Shown here piece by piece: positions 1 through 8,387 of a stretch of 64,000 nt of DNA. The position numbers were made by a program, and so were the translations under genes. The stretch comes from Rhabdothermincola salaria. GTDB lineage: Bacteria > Actinomycetota > Acidimicrobiia > Acidimicrobiales > Acidimicrobilacustridaceae. A model generated the notes under the pieces. It was given only the letters and a program-made list of their open reading frames with translations, searched no databases and had not been told where the DNA came from. Within the stretch, counting starts at the first letter, position 1. Each line of letters opens with the position of its first letter. Where the stretch lies: contig NZ_JAJQXW010000001.1 in the NCBI RefSeq assembly GCF_021246445.1, forward strand, positions 1,878,168-1,942,167, read 5' to 3'.

Positions 1-2
1 AG

Positions 3-1292
3 TGGACCGACGACACCTCCATGGCGCTGTGCATGGCCGAGTCGCTCGTCGACTGCGACGAGCTCGACCTCGCCGACCACCTCCGGCGCTACGTGCTCTG
101 GCGAGACCAGGGGTATCTGGCGTCCAACGGTCGCTGCTTCGACATCGGCGGCACCGTCGCCGGCCAGCTTCGCCGCTTCGAGCGCACCGGCGAGGCTGTC
201 GACCCCCAGCCTGACGAGGACGCCGCTGCCAACGGCTCTCTCATGCGACTGGCACCGGTCCCGATCCGCTGGCACACCGACATCGCCGAGGCCGCCGAAC
301 GCTCCGGGGAGTCGAGCCGGTCCACGCACGCCGCAACCCGCCCCGTCGACGCCTGCCGGGTGCTGGGCGCCATGACGGCCGCTCTCATCGGAGGGATGCC
401 GGCCGAGGAGGTCCTCGACCCCGACTTCTGGTCGTGGGGTCCATTGCACCCGGAGATCGAGGCCGTGGCCCGTGGGTCGTGGCGGGACCGGCAGCCTCCG
501 CAGATCCGAGGCACCGGGTACTGCGTCGACGCCCTCGAGGCGGCCATCTGGGCCGTGGCCGGCGCGCAGGACTTCGCCGACGCCGTGTTGCGGGCGGCAA
601 ACCTCGGCGACGACGCCGACACCACCGCCGCCATCGCCGGCCAGCTCGCCGGTGCCCGCTGGGGAGCATCCGGGATCCCCGCCGACTGGCGAGACGTACT
701 GGCGCTCGGCAGCCGCATCACCGAGCTGGGCCGGCAGCTCCACGCCCGGGGAGCCGGGGCGACTCCGCCCGTGCCGTGGGCGCACGACGACCACCACCAC
801 GCCTGGTGGGTCGAACCGGGTGCCGTCCTCGCCGGCGAGTACCCCGCCACCCGTCGCGGGCCGGTCGCCACCCGGGCCAAGGTCGACCTGCTGGTCGATG
901 CCGGCGTGCACACCTTCATCGACCTCACCACACCGGAAGACCAGCTGACCCTGTACGCCCCGGTGCTCGCCGAGGTGGGCACCGCTCGCGGCCTCGACCT
1001 CGAGCACGTCCCGGTCCCCATCCCCGACCTCGACATCACCACCGACGCCGAGTACGACCGTCTGGTCCAGCTGATCGGCATCCATCGCGAGCGCGGCGTG
1101 GTGTACGTGCACTGCTGGGGCGGCATCGGCCGCACCGGCACCGTCATCGGCTGCCTGCTCGCCGACCAGGGCCACGACTTCGACTCGATCACCACCCGCC
1201 TGAGTGACATGCGCGCCGGAACCCGCAAGGCCCATCGACCCGCGCCCGAGACCGCCGAACAGGTCGACGTGCTGCGGCGGCGAGGCCGGTAG
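3..1292 (+). CDS. ADP-ribosylglycohydrolase fused to a cysteine (dual-specificity-type) phosphatase, 5' partial
   Basis: The reading frame is already open at the window edge, so the N-terminus is missing; 429 residues remain. The first residues are WTDDTSMAL, the first metal-binding motif of DraG/ARH-type ADP-ribosylglycohydrolases. The second motif, NLGDDADTTAAIAGQ, lies around residues 200-213. These enzymes use two magnesium ions to cleave ADP-ribose from modified targets. After a linker near residue 260 comes a second domain with HCWGGIGRTG around residue 370, the HCx5R active-site loop of tyrosine/dual-specificity phosphatases; the conserved Asp that would act as general acid is probably in the PDLD stretch about 35 residues upstream. 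No signal peptide can be judged. The pairing suggests one protein reversing two modifications, which is inference. The domain calls are secure; the substrate is unknown. Confidence 0.88.
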   Translation, partial: WTDDTSMALCMAESLVDCDELDLADHLRRYVLWRDQGYLASNGRCFDIGGTVAGQLRRFERTGEAVDPQPDEDAAANGSLMRLAPVPIRWHTDIAEAAERSGESSRSTHAATRPVDACRVLGAMTAALIGGMPAEEVLDPDFWSWGPLHPEIEAVARGSWRDRQPPQIRGTGYCVDALEAAIWAVAGAQDFADAVLRAANLGDDADTTAAIAGQLAGARWGASGIPADWRDVLALGSRITELGRQLHARGAGATPPVPWAHDDHHHAWWVEPGAVLAGEYPATRRGPVATRAKVDLLVDAGVHTFIDLTTPEDQLTLYAPVLAEVGTARGLDLEHVPVPIPDLDITTDAEYDRLVQLIGIHRERGVVYVHCWGGIGRTGTVIGCLLADQGHDFDSITTRLSDMRAGTRKAHRPAPETAEQVDVLRRRGR

Positions 1293-1310
1293 CAACGCTG
1301 GTCAAGCCGG

Positions 1311-1961
1311 TCAGTTGAAGAAGTTGTCGACGCTCGTGACGTCGCACACCAGCTCGACGTCCTCTTCGATGTTCGTCGTGACATCCCATCGGGCAGTGTC
1401 CCCAGGTGCCAGGTCGAAGACGATGTCCGCCAGGTCCTCGATGAGCACATCATCAGAGGCGTCGCGGAACTCGACGTCGATGGTGAAGTTCTTCTCCGAA
1501 CCCGAGGTGTTCGCGATCGTGCCCTCGAAGGTCACGAAGCCGAACTGGTCGGTCGCGCAGCTCGACCCATCGATGGTCAGCTCATAGGTGTCCGAATCGG
1601 CTTGCCCACCGAGGTCGTCGACGGCTTCGTCGGCGGCGAAGATGAAGAGCACCGCGATCAGGACTGCGCCGATCGACCCGATGACGCCGAGCACGATCCC
1701 GGCGATGCTCATGCCCTTGCCGACGCCGATCTCCTTGGCCCGGTTGAGGCCGACGAACCCGAAGACGATGGCGAGGATGCCGGCGATCGGGCCCAGGCAG
1801 AAGAACGTCAGGATCCCGAACACCAAAGAGGCGACCGCCATGCCGTTGGACTGGCCCTTCGGTGGCGGCCCTCCCGGCGGCGTCGAGCCGTACGGGGACG
1901 GAGGTGGTGGACCAGCCGGAGGCGGTCCGCCGAAACCCGGAGGTGGTGGTGGATTCGTCAC
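1311..1961 (-). CDS. DUF4190-like membrane protein with C-terminal extracytoplasmic FxLYD-like domain
   Basis: 216 residues. The order is a proline/glycine-rich cytoplasmic N-terminus (PPPPGFGGPPPAGPPPPSPYG), then two hydrophobic segments (about residues 43-65 and 75-105) with the GLNRAKEIG connector typical of DUF4190, then about 95 residues of acidic beta-rich sequence. That last part has two cysteines and the layout of FxLYD-type domains (a later part reads TIANTSGSEKNFTIDVEFRD). I chose the GTG start at 1961 because GGGGAGAA lies just upstream and the frame further upstream has non-coding character. The gene is convergent with the ADP-ribosylglycohydrolase gene, 18 bp away. It is probably a small envelope protein of unknown function. 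A second DUF4190 protein lies at 31365. Confidence 0.85.
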   Translation of the reverse strand: MTNPPPPPGFGGPPPAGPPPPSPYGSTPPGGPPPKGQSNGMAVASLVFGILTFFCLGPIAGILAIVFGFVGLNRAKEIGVGKGMSIAGIVLGVIGSIGAVLIAVLFIFAADEAVDDLGGQADSDTYELTIDGSSCATDQFGFVTFEGTIANTSGSEKNFTIDVEFRDASDDVLIEDLADIVFDLAPGDTARWDVTTNIEEDVELVCDVTSVDNFFN

Positions 1962-2317
1962 TTCTGGTTCTCCCCTGTCGATCTTGCGATCGTGCCCGAG
2001 GCACCAGCCCGCAGATCGAGGCGCAGCTCGTGCTCCGAACCGCCACCCGCCACAACGAGGTGCCCGTCCCCTCGACCGCCTGGATTCGCTGGGCAGGAAA
2101 CTATCCGCCCCGGTGAGGGCACGCCACGCCCAACGGCCCTGCCCCCCGCATCCGCCCTCCTGATCCCCTGCACGCACAGATCTCCGGTTCCCACGACAAG
2201 GACATGGCAGGACCTCTCCGGGCGACTGTCACAGTTTGCCGGGGTGGCCCCCGGCTGACTCGAGCGGCGGAGCCTCACCCGAGCCCTCATGGCCTGGCAG
2301 CTCGGCCTGACGAGCCG
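1962..2317. other. Intergenic, no gene seen
   Basis: 356 bp between two minus-strand genes. Frames are open on both strands because of the base composition, but none has a convincing start, ribosome-binding site or recognisable protein. It presumably holds the promoter of the DUF4190 gene. No strong hairpin was noticed. Confidence 0.5.
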
Positions 2318-3118
2318 TCAACGACCCGAGCTGCCGTCGGACCACCCGAGAGACTTCGCCCAGCTGGCGACCGGCGAAAGTCCCCGCAGCCTTCGCAACC
2401 CCCCGTTCTGGTCGGACCGACGGGCCCCTGCGCTGCGAGCGCACGCAGACTCACCGATCGCCTGAGACCACACGTCGAGGTCGTGGATGCCGAGCAGGGG
2501 GCGACCGCCGGCCGAGATGGCGCCGACCACGGGCAGTCGTCGGCGGCGCTGCCCGTTCCCCGGGCCGTCGGCCGGGTCGACCGGAGTGGGCAGGTGGAGG
2601 TGGACCTGGTGGTTCAGCTCGCCATGGCGGCCGTGCTCCAACGCCCATCGCCCGATCGAACAGGCCACGTCCTCGAGGTACGCCGGGTCCGGCCGTCCCG
2701 ACAGTGCATGACGCGCTGGCCGATCCCGCAGGACGCTGAGCTCGAGGTGAGACACGGCGTGGACGCCCACGAAGCCCGTCGGGAGCACCTTGCGCAGGCG
2801 GGCGCGAGCCGCATCGAGCTCCAGTCCGTCGACCTCGTGGGCGGCCCACCGCTCGAGCGGGGCCAGCTTGTCGGCGCAGCGGCGATCCAAGATGGCCTCC
2901 CGATGCCGGCTCAGCGGGTAGTCCGGCAGCACGACGTCGTCGTTCGCCCCCCGAGACCCGCGCCGCGTGGTGAGGGCCATGGCCACGGCCCGACGGTCGG
3001 CTCGACGCAGTGCGGTGAGCGTCGTGCGAGCGGCGCCGCGAGCGGTCGACGGCAGAACGGACCGGGCGATGTCGCGCCGCTTGGCGGCGCGGGGGTCGCG
3101 TCGACGGGTGGTGTGCAT
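2318..3118 (-). CDS. Hypothetical arginine-rich protein
   Basis: 266 residues, family not recognised. The ATG at 3118 is preceded by CACGGAGGCCC, a good ribosome-binding site at normal spacing, which is the main reason for preferring this strand over the overlapping plus-strand frame. Residues 1-55 are very basic (MHTTRRRDPRAAKRRDIARS at the start). A middle part contains many His and Asp residues (VGVHAVSHLELSV around 116-128, GELNHQVHLHLPTP around 166-179). The C-terminus is Ser/Arg-rich. There is no signal peptide, membrane segment or known catalytic motif. The basic start and lone position suggest a cytoplasmic, possibly nucleic-acid-associated protein, but this is only a guess. Confidence 0.6.
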   Translation of the reverse strand: MHTTRRRDPRAAKRRDIARSVLPSTARGAARTTLTALRRADRRAVAMALTTRRGSRGANDDVVLPDYPLSRHREAILDRRCADKLAPLERWAAHEVDGLELDAARARLRKVLPTGFVGVHAVSHLELSVLRDRPARHALSGRPDPAYLEDVACSIGRWALEHGRHGELNHQVHLHLPTPVDPADGPGNGQRRRRLPVVGAISAGGRPLLGIHDLDVWSQAIGESACARSAGARRSDQNGGLRRLRGLSPVASWAKSLGWSDGSSGR

Positions 3119-3292
3119 GTGGGCCTCCGTGTCACGAGACCGCCTCGATCAGCGGCCTGGTAATGGCACGAGCCCCACCTCCGTTGCGCTCACCGATCGT
3201 CCTTGCACGGCACCATTCTGGTCAGCCCCAGGGACGCCAGCTCCGCACGGCCCATCGAGGGCGCTAGACAGGTCCAGGCGAAAGGGCAGCCG

Positions 3293-4045
3293 ATGACCGC
3301 ACGGGACGAACTCATCCAGGCCGCCGCTTCACTCGAGTCGAAGGGCCAGCAGACCTTCTCACCCGCCGAGCTGATCGCCGAAGCTCGGAGACGAGGGGCC
3401 CGCTACCCCGACTCCACTCTCCGCACGCAGATCACCTCGGGCCTACGAACGGACCAGGGGATCGCAGCAAGGGGTCAGGGGTTGGTCCGGGTCGATCGTG
3501 GCGAGTACCGCCTGGACTCGGCCGGCGCATCCACGGCCCCTCCGGTGAGACGTCCGCGGATCCCGACGCCACGCGCCGATCTTCCGCCACCACCTGAGGA
3601 TGCTGCCCACCGCTACTGGTTCTGGGAGGGCAACGTCCAAGACGCCGTCGTCCGCATGCTCACGGCCGACGGGTGGTCGATCGTGAGAGTCGCCGACACC
3701 CGGACCAAGGAGGCTGGTGTCGACGTCGAAGCCCGCCGGGGCCACGAGCATCTCCTCATCGAGGTCAAGGGCTATCCCAGCACCATCTACAGCAGCGGGC
3801 CAAAGAAGGGACAGCCCAAGCCGACCGGCACTGCGACACAGGCGAGGACCTACTTCGCCGGGGCTCTGCTCACCGGGATGCTCATGCGGTCCGGCAACCC
3901 AGATGCCCGCGTCGTGCTCGCCTTCCCGGCCTTCTCCACCTTCGAGACCCTGGCCGGACGCATCCTCGACCCGGCAACGAGAGCAGGGTTGGAGGTGTGG
4001 CTCGTCACCGAATCCGGTGAGGTTCGCGGCGCCCACACCCCGTAG
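3293..4045 (+). CDS. Winged-helix plus PD-(D/E)XK nuclease-like protein
   Basis: 250 residues. The N-terminal part (about 1-75) reads as a small helical/winged DNA-binding domain of the kind found in front of restriction-type nucleases (DUF7669-like by eye). After a proline linker (85-102) comes a nuclease-like core: E113 in WEGNVQDAV, then GVDVEARR with D144, then LLIEVKGYPS with E157 and K159, which is the spacing of a PD-(D/E)XK active site. The start is the ATG at 3293 with GAAAGGG upstream; an in-frame ATG at 3203 has no such site. It is the first gene of a nuclease-rich block. Restriction or another defence role is plausible, but no partner methylase or helicase is present. Confidence 0.8.
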   Translation: MTARDELIQAAASLESKGQQTFSPAELIAEARRRGARYPDSTLRTQITSGLRTDQGIAARGQGLVRVDRGEYRLDSAGASTAPPVRRPRIPTPRADLPPPPEDAAHRYWFWEGNVQDAVVRMLTADGWSIVRVADTRTKEAGVDVEARRGHEHLLIEVKGYPSTIYSSGPKKGQPKPTGTATQARTYFAGALLTGMLMRSGNPDARVVLAFPAFSTFETLAGRILDPATRAGLEVWLVTESGEVRGAHTP

Positions 4046-4265
4046 TCGACCTTCGGACTGGACGCCTCGTCGTGCAGCCGCCTCAGACGCGGAGAACGAC
4101 TCCGGCCGGACGGGCGCTCACCACCTCGACCTCGGGAACCCGAGCCAACCACGCCAGGACGCCTGACCGCCGCTCACGTGCTGCCCCAGGGCCGCGACGA
4201 TCAGCTACTCGATACCAGTTCTGCCGAGAACTCTGTCGCGAGCCCGGGGTGTAGACACGAGAGAC

Positions 4266-5234
4266 ATGAGTGCGATGGCGAGGCTGGAGTTCAGACGGCT
4301 CAGTGAAGCGTGGCGCGGCGAAGCGACGGACTTCACCCCCCTCCTAGGAGAGCAACTCGACGCCCTCGGTGATGCGATAGGCGTGGATCTGGCGACCGTC
4401 GGCGAGTGGGAGGTCGCAACCGCGGGCGGCCGGCGGATCGACATCGTCGCCAGCGACGCGAACGGCGTCGAGTTCGTCATCGAGAACCAGTACGGGAAGG
4501 CGGACCACGACCACCTGACCCGCGGCTTGGCCTATGCCGTGGCCCGTCGCGCACGAGGGCTCGTCGTCGTGGCCGAGGAGCACCGCGACGAGTTCCGCGC
4601 AGTCGCCGAGTACCTCAACGAGATGGCTGAACTCGATGCCGAACGGGGTATCCCCGTCTGGCTCGTGGAGGCGAAGGCCGTCCGGATCGGAGACAGTCCC
4701 TGGGCACCGCTCTTCTCGGTCGCGGTCGAGCCGAACCAGTTCACCGCCACGGTCGAACAGGTCCGGCAACGGGACCGCTCCCCCGCATCGATCGAAGCCT
4801 TCTGGGAGCAGTTCAGCTCCGACGACACGCTCGCCGCGACCAAAGATCTCGTTGCCGCGTGGAAGGCCGACGGGCACCGGTGGCGCCTCGGCCCGACGCA
4901 CGTCGTGTTGATGGCCGAAGGCCCCTCGGCCAACGGGTTCCGCACGGTGGTGGCCATCTACAGCGACGGCCACGTGATGGTTCCGTTCCACTCCTACGCA
5001 GGGGTGAACAGCGGCATCCCGGTCGAATCACTCACCGAACCAGCGTTCCGGCACGAGGCCGATGCACTGTTCGGCTTCAACGGAACGGAACGCCTGGCGA
5101 GCACCGAAACGGGGTGGGTGACGACCGACCGGGTCGAGCCACTCCTTCGCTTCTGCCGCACTGTGGCCAGCGCCTATCGGTCAGCTCTCGACGACGTCGA
5201 GGCACCCCTCAGCGCGTCCGCACGGGAGCTGTGA
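4266..5234 (+). CDS. PD-(D/E)XK-type nuclease-like protein (DUF4268-related)
   Basis: 322 residues. The core is RRIDIVASDANGVEFVIENQ (residues 56-75), followed by DHDHLTRGLAYA. This matches a widespread PD-(D/E)XK family in which D59 and the E-x-Q pair (E73, Q75) occupy the D and E-x-K positions and the DHDHL helix follows. The second half (about 165-320) is a separate alpha/beta domain with GFRTVVAIYSDGHVMVPF, resembling the DUF4268-type tail. The ATG is at 4266, 220 bp downstream of the preceding nuclease gene on the same strand. No membrane segment is present. It probably acts on DNA in the cytoplasm. The Q in place of the usual K is normal for this family. Function is inferred from the fold only. 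Confidence 0.75.
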   Translation: MSAMARLEFRRLSEAWRGEATDFTPLLGEQLDALGDAIGVDLATVGEWEVATAGGRRIDIVASDANGVEFVIENQYGKADHDHLTRGLAYAVARRARGLVVVAEEHRDEFRAVAEYLNEMAELDAERGIPVWLVEAKAVRIGDSPWAPLFSVAVEPNQFTATVEQVRQRDRSPASIEAFWEQFSSDDTLAATKDLVAAWKADGHRWRLGPTHVVLMAEGPSANGFRTVVAIYSDGHVMVPFHSYAGVNSGIPVESLTEPAFRHEADALFGFNGTERLASTETGWVTTDRVEPLLRFCRTVASAYRSALDDVEAPLSASAREL

Positions 5235-5361
5235 GGCGCAATGGCGTGCTCCTGAGGCGGATCGGGAGCGACCCGATCTGAGGAACCTGCTTCGACTCGC
5301 GGAGCGGGACCCGAGCCAGGAGAGTGCAGCCATGGGCCCCAGGGCCGAGACCTCAGTGCGC
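5235..5361. other. Intergenic stretch before a possible small ORF
   Basis: Between the DUF4268-like gene and the candidate small gene at 5362. GGATCGGGAGCGACCCGATC (5259-5278) can form a hairpin and may act as a terminator for the plus-strand gene. Nothing else was seen. From 5500 to 5653 I also see no gene. Confidence 0.35.
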
Positions 5362-5499
5362 TCACCCCGGAGTTCGTACGGACTCCATCAAGCTGGCAAC
5401 CGCCAGCATCTCCTCGCGATCGGCTTCGTCGGCGTCGAGCTCTGCGGCTTCGGCGGCGAGGGACGACCGTTCCCGCAGGCGTCGGACGGCATCGACCAA
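5362..5499 (-). pseudogene. Possible antitoxin-like small ORF or remnant
   Basis: 45 residues if read from TTG at 5499: it includes LRERSSLAAEAAELDADEAD and ends LMESVRTPG. The composition (acidic, Ala/Leu/Glu-rich, no Cys) is that of a real helical protein rather than a random frame, and resembles the C-terminal half of small antitoxins. A TGA lies just upstream of the TTG, so either this is a very short gene with a weak start or it is the broken tail of an antitoxin whose N-terminus has been lost. It sits 155 bp beyond the end of the toxin gene at 5654, on the same strand. I cannot name a family. Confidence 0.35.
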
Positions 5500-5653
5500 G
5501 GCCGATCAGATGACCGAACGACGGCCGCAGTTGTCGCTACGACGTGGGCATTTTCGACCCCGGCGCCCGCGGAGCCACCCGTGCCGAGCCGACGTCGCCG
5601 ATCATCTGTCCCGTCCGCAGGGACCCACGTCGGTAGGACACCACTGCAGAGGG

Positions 5654-6052
5654 TCAGACGGTGAGCACCTCGACGGCGCACTCGATCGTGGGCGCCGTGG
5701 CCAGGCGGGCGTCGGCCGTGACCAGTCGCCAACCGAGAGCCTCGGCGAGAGCCACGTAGCAAGCGGCGTAGGCAGTGACGTTGGCCCGCAAGGCGAAGGC
5801 CCGCGGCATGAGCGGCCCGGTCGGCAATCGACGGATCGGCAGGGCCAACAGGTCGTCGACGGCAGCCGCGAACCGTTCGTCGGACAGGCCGCCTTTCAGC
5901 CAGGCGCGCTGAAGGACGGCGACCGTCTCGACGTCGAGGAGGTCGGGGGCCGCCACCTCGTCGACCTCACGAAGACGACGTCGAGCGATCCTTCCGGCGT
6001 CCTCGTCGTCGCCGACGGCATTGGCGATGACCGAGGCATCGACGACGATCAC
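5654..6052 (-). CDS. PIN-domain toxin (VapC type)
   Basis: 132 residues, the usual length. The N-terminus VIVVDASVIANAV carries the first PIN aspartate, a conserved acidic residue follows in LLDVETVAVLQR, and the third acidic site is in WRLVTADARLA. Such proteins are magnesium-dependent endoribonucleases that cut tRNA or rRNA when free of their antitoxin. The GTG start overlaps the antitoxin stop (GTGA, 6052-6049), so the pair is translationally coupled with antitoxin first, as expected for type II systems. The RNA target cannot be read from sequence. Confidence 0.88.
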   Translation of the reverse strand: MIVVDASVIANAVGDDEDAGRIARRRLREVDEVAAPDLLDVETVAVLQRAWLKGGLSDERFAAAVDDLLALPIRRLPTGPLMPRAFALRANVTAYAACYVALAEALGWRLVTADARLATAPTIECAVEVLTV

Positions 6053-6279
6053 CGCCGCCCGCGCTCCTCGGCGAGGTCGTCGACGGCCGAGTCGAGGCCC
6101 ACCCGGCCGCCGGAGCGTTCGTCGATCCGGGCCAGGACGTCGCCGAGCGACGGCGTGGACGCGACCCGGGTCAGCTCGCGGGTGAGGAACTGCTGCAACG
6201 ACTGGCCCTCCGCCTCGGCTCGGCGCTGCAGGCGGGCGTGCACGTCGTCGGGCAGATCGCGGATCAAGACGTTCGGCAT
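6049..6279 (-). CDS. Ribbon-helix-helix antitoxin (FitA type)
   Basis: 76 residues. MPNVLIRDLPDDVHARLQRR followed by SLQQFLTREL is the ribbon-helix-helix DNA-binding fold of FitA/VapB antitoxins. The acidic C-terminal half (DERSGGRVGLDSAVDDLAEE) would wrap the toxin active site. It lies directly upstream of, and overlaps, the PIN toxin gene. The dimer normally represses its own promoter; the 79 bp between this gene and the HNH gene at 6359 would hold that promoter, though a read-through transcript from the HNH gene is also possible. The ATG at 6279 is the only start that gives the family's N-terminus. Confidence 0.85.
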   Translation of the reverse strand: MPNVLIRDLPDDVHARLQRRAEAEGQSLQQFLTRELTRVASTPSLGDVLARIDERSGGRVGLDSAVDDLAEERGRR

Positions 6280-6358
6280 GCTTGCATTCTGCTTGCACGG
6301 GGCGCTGAAGACAACGCCCTCGATCCACGCCGAGCACCAGCTCGGAGCGGCCGAGGAC

Positions 6359-7414
6359 CTACACCGCGACCGGGCCGTCCGCCGCTTCGAACACCCGGTC
6401 CTCCACCCACAGCGGCGTGCCGGCCACCACGTGGCCGTACGTCGAGCGCACGAGCGCCAGGCTGCGGGCCGGGTCACTGACCCAGCCGGCACCCGCCGCC
6501 ACAGCCACGAGGTCGGTCCCCGACCGATCGAAGCGGGTCCGCCACTGGTCCAGGTGGCTCGTGGCCGCCAGATGCGAGCTCTTCATCGTGTTGCACCGAT
6601 CGGCCGCCACCAGGTTCTCGATGGCGTCGTTCGGCCAGCGCGACCACGCCAGGAAGTGATCCACCTGGACCGATCTGCGCAAGGGAGAGCCGCAGTAGAA
6701 GCAGCGGCCTTCCTGCAGCTCGACGAGGCCCTTGCGCAGCGGCGCGGGGAACGCGGCACGCTCGGCGCCGAACAGGTGCCCATGCAGGCGCTCGTCCTCC
6801 AGGCTGATCCCGGACCACTTGGCCACGTCGGCGGCCCAGTGCACCTCGATGAGGGGCCGCAGCAACGGGCCCAGCACGATGAGCCGGTCGGCGACCCCGG
6901 GGAGGAGCCGCAGGACATCACGGCCGTCTCGGCGCAACGACGACGCGCTCGTGCCTTCGGGCCAATCGGGCTCGTAGAGGAACGGGACCGGCTCGCTCCC
7001 GATGACCTGCAGCAACGGGATGGGATAGCGAACGAACGTGTCCTCCACCTTGGCCACGGCCGCGGCGTAGTCGTCCTTCAGCTGGACCTGGATGTCGGCC
7101 AACGTGCGTAGACCGGCGGCCTCGGCGGCGTCGTGGAGCTGCTCCACGGCGCGGATCACCGCCGACCGCTTGTTGGTGATCTGGCGCAACGCGTGGACCG
7201 ACCCGTCGTTGCTCACGTAGGACGGGACCTGCCGCAAGTACGTGTGGAGGACCGACGCGGCGATCGCTCGGGTCGGGATGTCGGATCGACCGGGAGCCAG
7301 GGCAGCCGCGTCGATGAGGGCGCTCAACAACGCCAACTTGTAGGTCGCCGTCCGCCGACCTTCGTCGATGACCTGCAACAGGCGCTCGAGCAGGAGGTCG
7401 TCACTCACGACCAC
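6359..7414 (-). CDS. HNH endonuclease with a helical N-terminal region
   Basis: 351 residues. The first 230 residues are mostly helical, beginning with RTATYKLALLSALIDAA, a signature I have seen in front of other HNH nucleases. The C-terminal nuclease is clear: CFYC (C238, C241), VQVDHFLAWSRWPNDAIENL with D252-H253 and N267, then ADRCNTMKSSHL. This is a complete zinc/metal betabetaalpha-Me HNH motif. The start is GTG at 7414 or GTG at 7408; both lie in the 73-bp gap to the divergent HNH gene at 7488. It is followed at 80 bp by the toxin-antitoxin pair. It probably cuts DNA as part of a defence function; there is no direct evidence of the target. Confidence 0.85.
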   Translation of the reverse strand: MVVSDDLLLERLLQVIDEGRRTATYKLALLSALIDAAALAPGRSDIPTRAIAASVLHTYLRQVPSYVSNDGSVHALRQITNKRSAVIRAVEQLHDAAEAAGLRTLADIQVQLKDDYAAAVAKVEDTFVRYPIPLLQVIGSEPVPFLYEPDWPEGTSASSLRRDGRDVLRLLPGVADRLIVLGPLLRPLIEVHWAADVAKWSGISLEDERLHGHLFGAERAAFPAPLRKGLVELQEGRCFYCGSPLRRSVQVDHFLAWSRWPNDAIENLVAADRCNTMKSSHLAATSHLDQWRTRFDRSGTDLVAVAAGAGWVSDPARSLALVRSTYGHVVAGTPLWVEDRVFEAADGPVAV

Positions 7415-7487
7415 AGCTTGCCGGACACGGCCCGCTCGTCTCCGGCTCCGGCGGATCTCCTACGCTCTGCGCACCTGGAGGTGCGGC
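7415..7487. promoter_or_regulatory. Divergent promoter region between two HNH genes
   Basis: 73 bp separates the two HNH genes, so both promoters must overlap here or inside the 5' ends. The plus-strand side carries CTGGAGGTGCGGC before ATG 7488. I see no clean -35/-10 pair. Confidence 0.4.
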
Positions 7488-8387
7488 ATGGCGGAGCCGG
7501 ATGCGGACTGGATGATGAGGTGGGCGGCGTTCGCCTACGTCGAAGACCTCACCACCCGTTTCGGTGACGTCCTGCCGTGGAGCGCGCTCACCGAAGGGTT
7601 CACCTTCGCCGGGCAACGGGTCACGCTCATCGGCCAGCGCGGCATCTGGCGGGCACGGGGATGGCCGATGCCGATCTCCATCACGACCAGCCCGAACGAC
7701 CCCTACGGCGACGTCGCCGGCGACGACGGGTTCCTCCGCTACCGCTACTTCGGCACTGATCCCGCCCACGCCGACAACCGGGGGTTGCGCTCGCTCATGG
7801 AGCAAGGCCGACCCCTCCTCTACTTCCGGGGTGTCGCCAAGGGCCTGTACTCGCCGCTGTGGCCCATGGTCATCGTCGCCGACGACCCCAAGCGCCTCAC
7901 GTTCCTGATGGCCTGCGAGGACGTCGAGGCGCTCGCCCCGGGCGTGACCATCGACGCCGCCGACGACGCCCGTCGCCAGTACGTCACCCGCCTCGCCCTC
8001 ACCCGGGTCCACCAGGCCGGGTTCCGTCAGCGGGTCCTGGCCGCCTACGCCACCCGCTGCAGCATCTGCCACCTGCGCCACAGCGAGCTGCTCGACGCCG
8101 CCCACATCCTGAGCGACCGTCACCCACGAGGTGAGCCGGTCGTGCCCAACGGCCTGGCCCTCTGCAAGATCCACCACGCCGCGTTCGACGCCAACATCCT
8201 CGGCATCCGGCCCGACCACGTCGTGGAGATCCGCCACGACATCCTCGACGAGGTCGACGGGCCCATGCTGCGCCATGGCCTCCAGGACCTCCACGGCAAC
8301 CTCATCAGGCTCCCCCACCGTCCGCCCGACCGACCGGACCCGGACCGCCTCGAAGAGCGCTACTCGGAGTACCGCGATGCCGGCTGA
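7488..8387 (+). CDS. HNH endonuclease (COG3440-like predicted restriction endonuclease)
   Basis: 299 residues. The N-terminal 160 residues form a conserved domain with GQRGIWRARG, LRYRYFGTDP, DNRGLRSLMEQGRPLLYF and GLYSPLWPMVIVADDP, as in many actinobacterial predicted HNH restriction enzymes; it may be a modified-DNA or nucleotide sensor, but that is unproven. The C-terminus is an HNH_2-type nuclease: CSIC (191-194), SELLDAAHI (H206), NGLALCKIHHAAFD (N221, H229, H230), then a tail with DGPMLRHGLQDLHG. The start at 7488 has a GGAGG site. It overlaps the NERD gene by 11 bp (8377-8387), so the two are made together. It is probably a standalone or two-gene DNA-cleaving defence function. Confidence 0.85.
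   Translation: MAEPDADWMMRWAAFAYVEDLTTRFGDVLPWSALTEGFTFAGQRVTLIGQRGIWRARGWPMPISITTSPNDPYGDVAGDDGFLRYRYFGTDPAHADNRGLRSLMEQGRPLLYFRGVAKGLYSPLWPMVIVADDPKRLTFLMACEDVEALAPGVTIDAADDARRQYVTRLALTRVHQAGFRQRVLAAYATRCSICHLRHSELLDAAHILSDRHPRGEPVVPNGLALCKIHHAAFDANILGIRPDHVVEIRHDILDEVDGPMLRHGLQDLHGNLIRLPHRPPDRPDPDRLEERYSEYRDAG

Noticed and set aside
2204-3163. Plus-strand frame opposite the hypothetical protein at 2318-3118
   Set aside because: The minus-strand ATG has a clear GGAGG site; the plus-strand frame has none and no family resemblance.
5324-7111. A 595-codon plus-strand frame through the toxin-antitoxin and HNH region
   Set aside because: It is antisense to three recognisable proteins, has no domain and no ribosome site. 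High G+C opens such frames.
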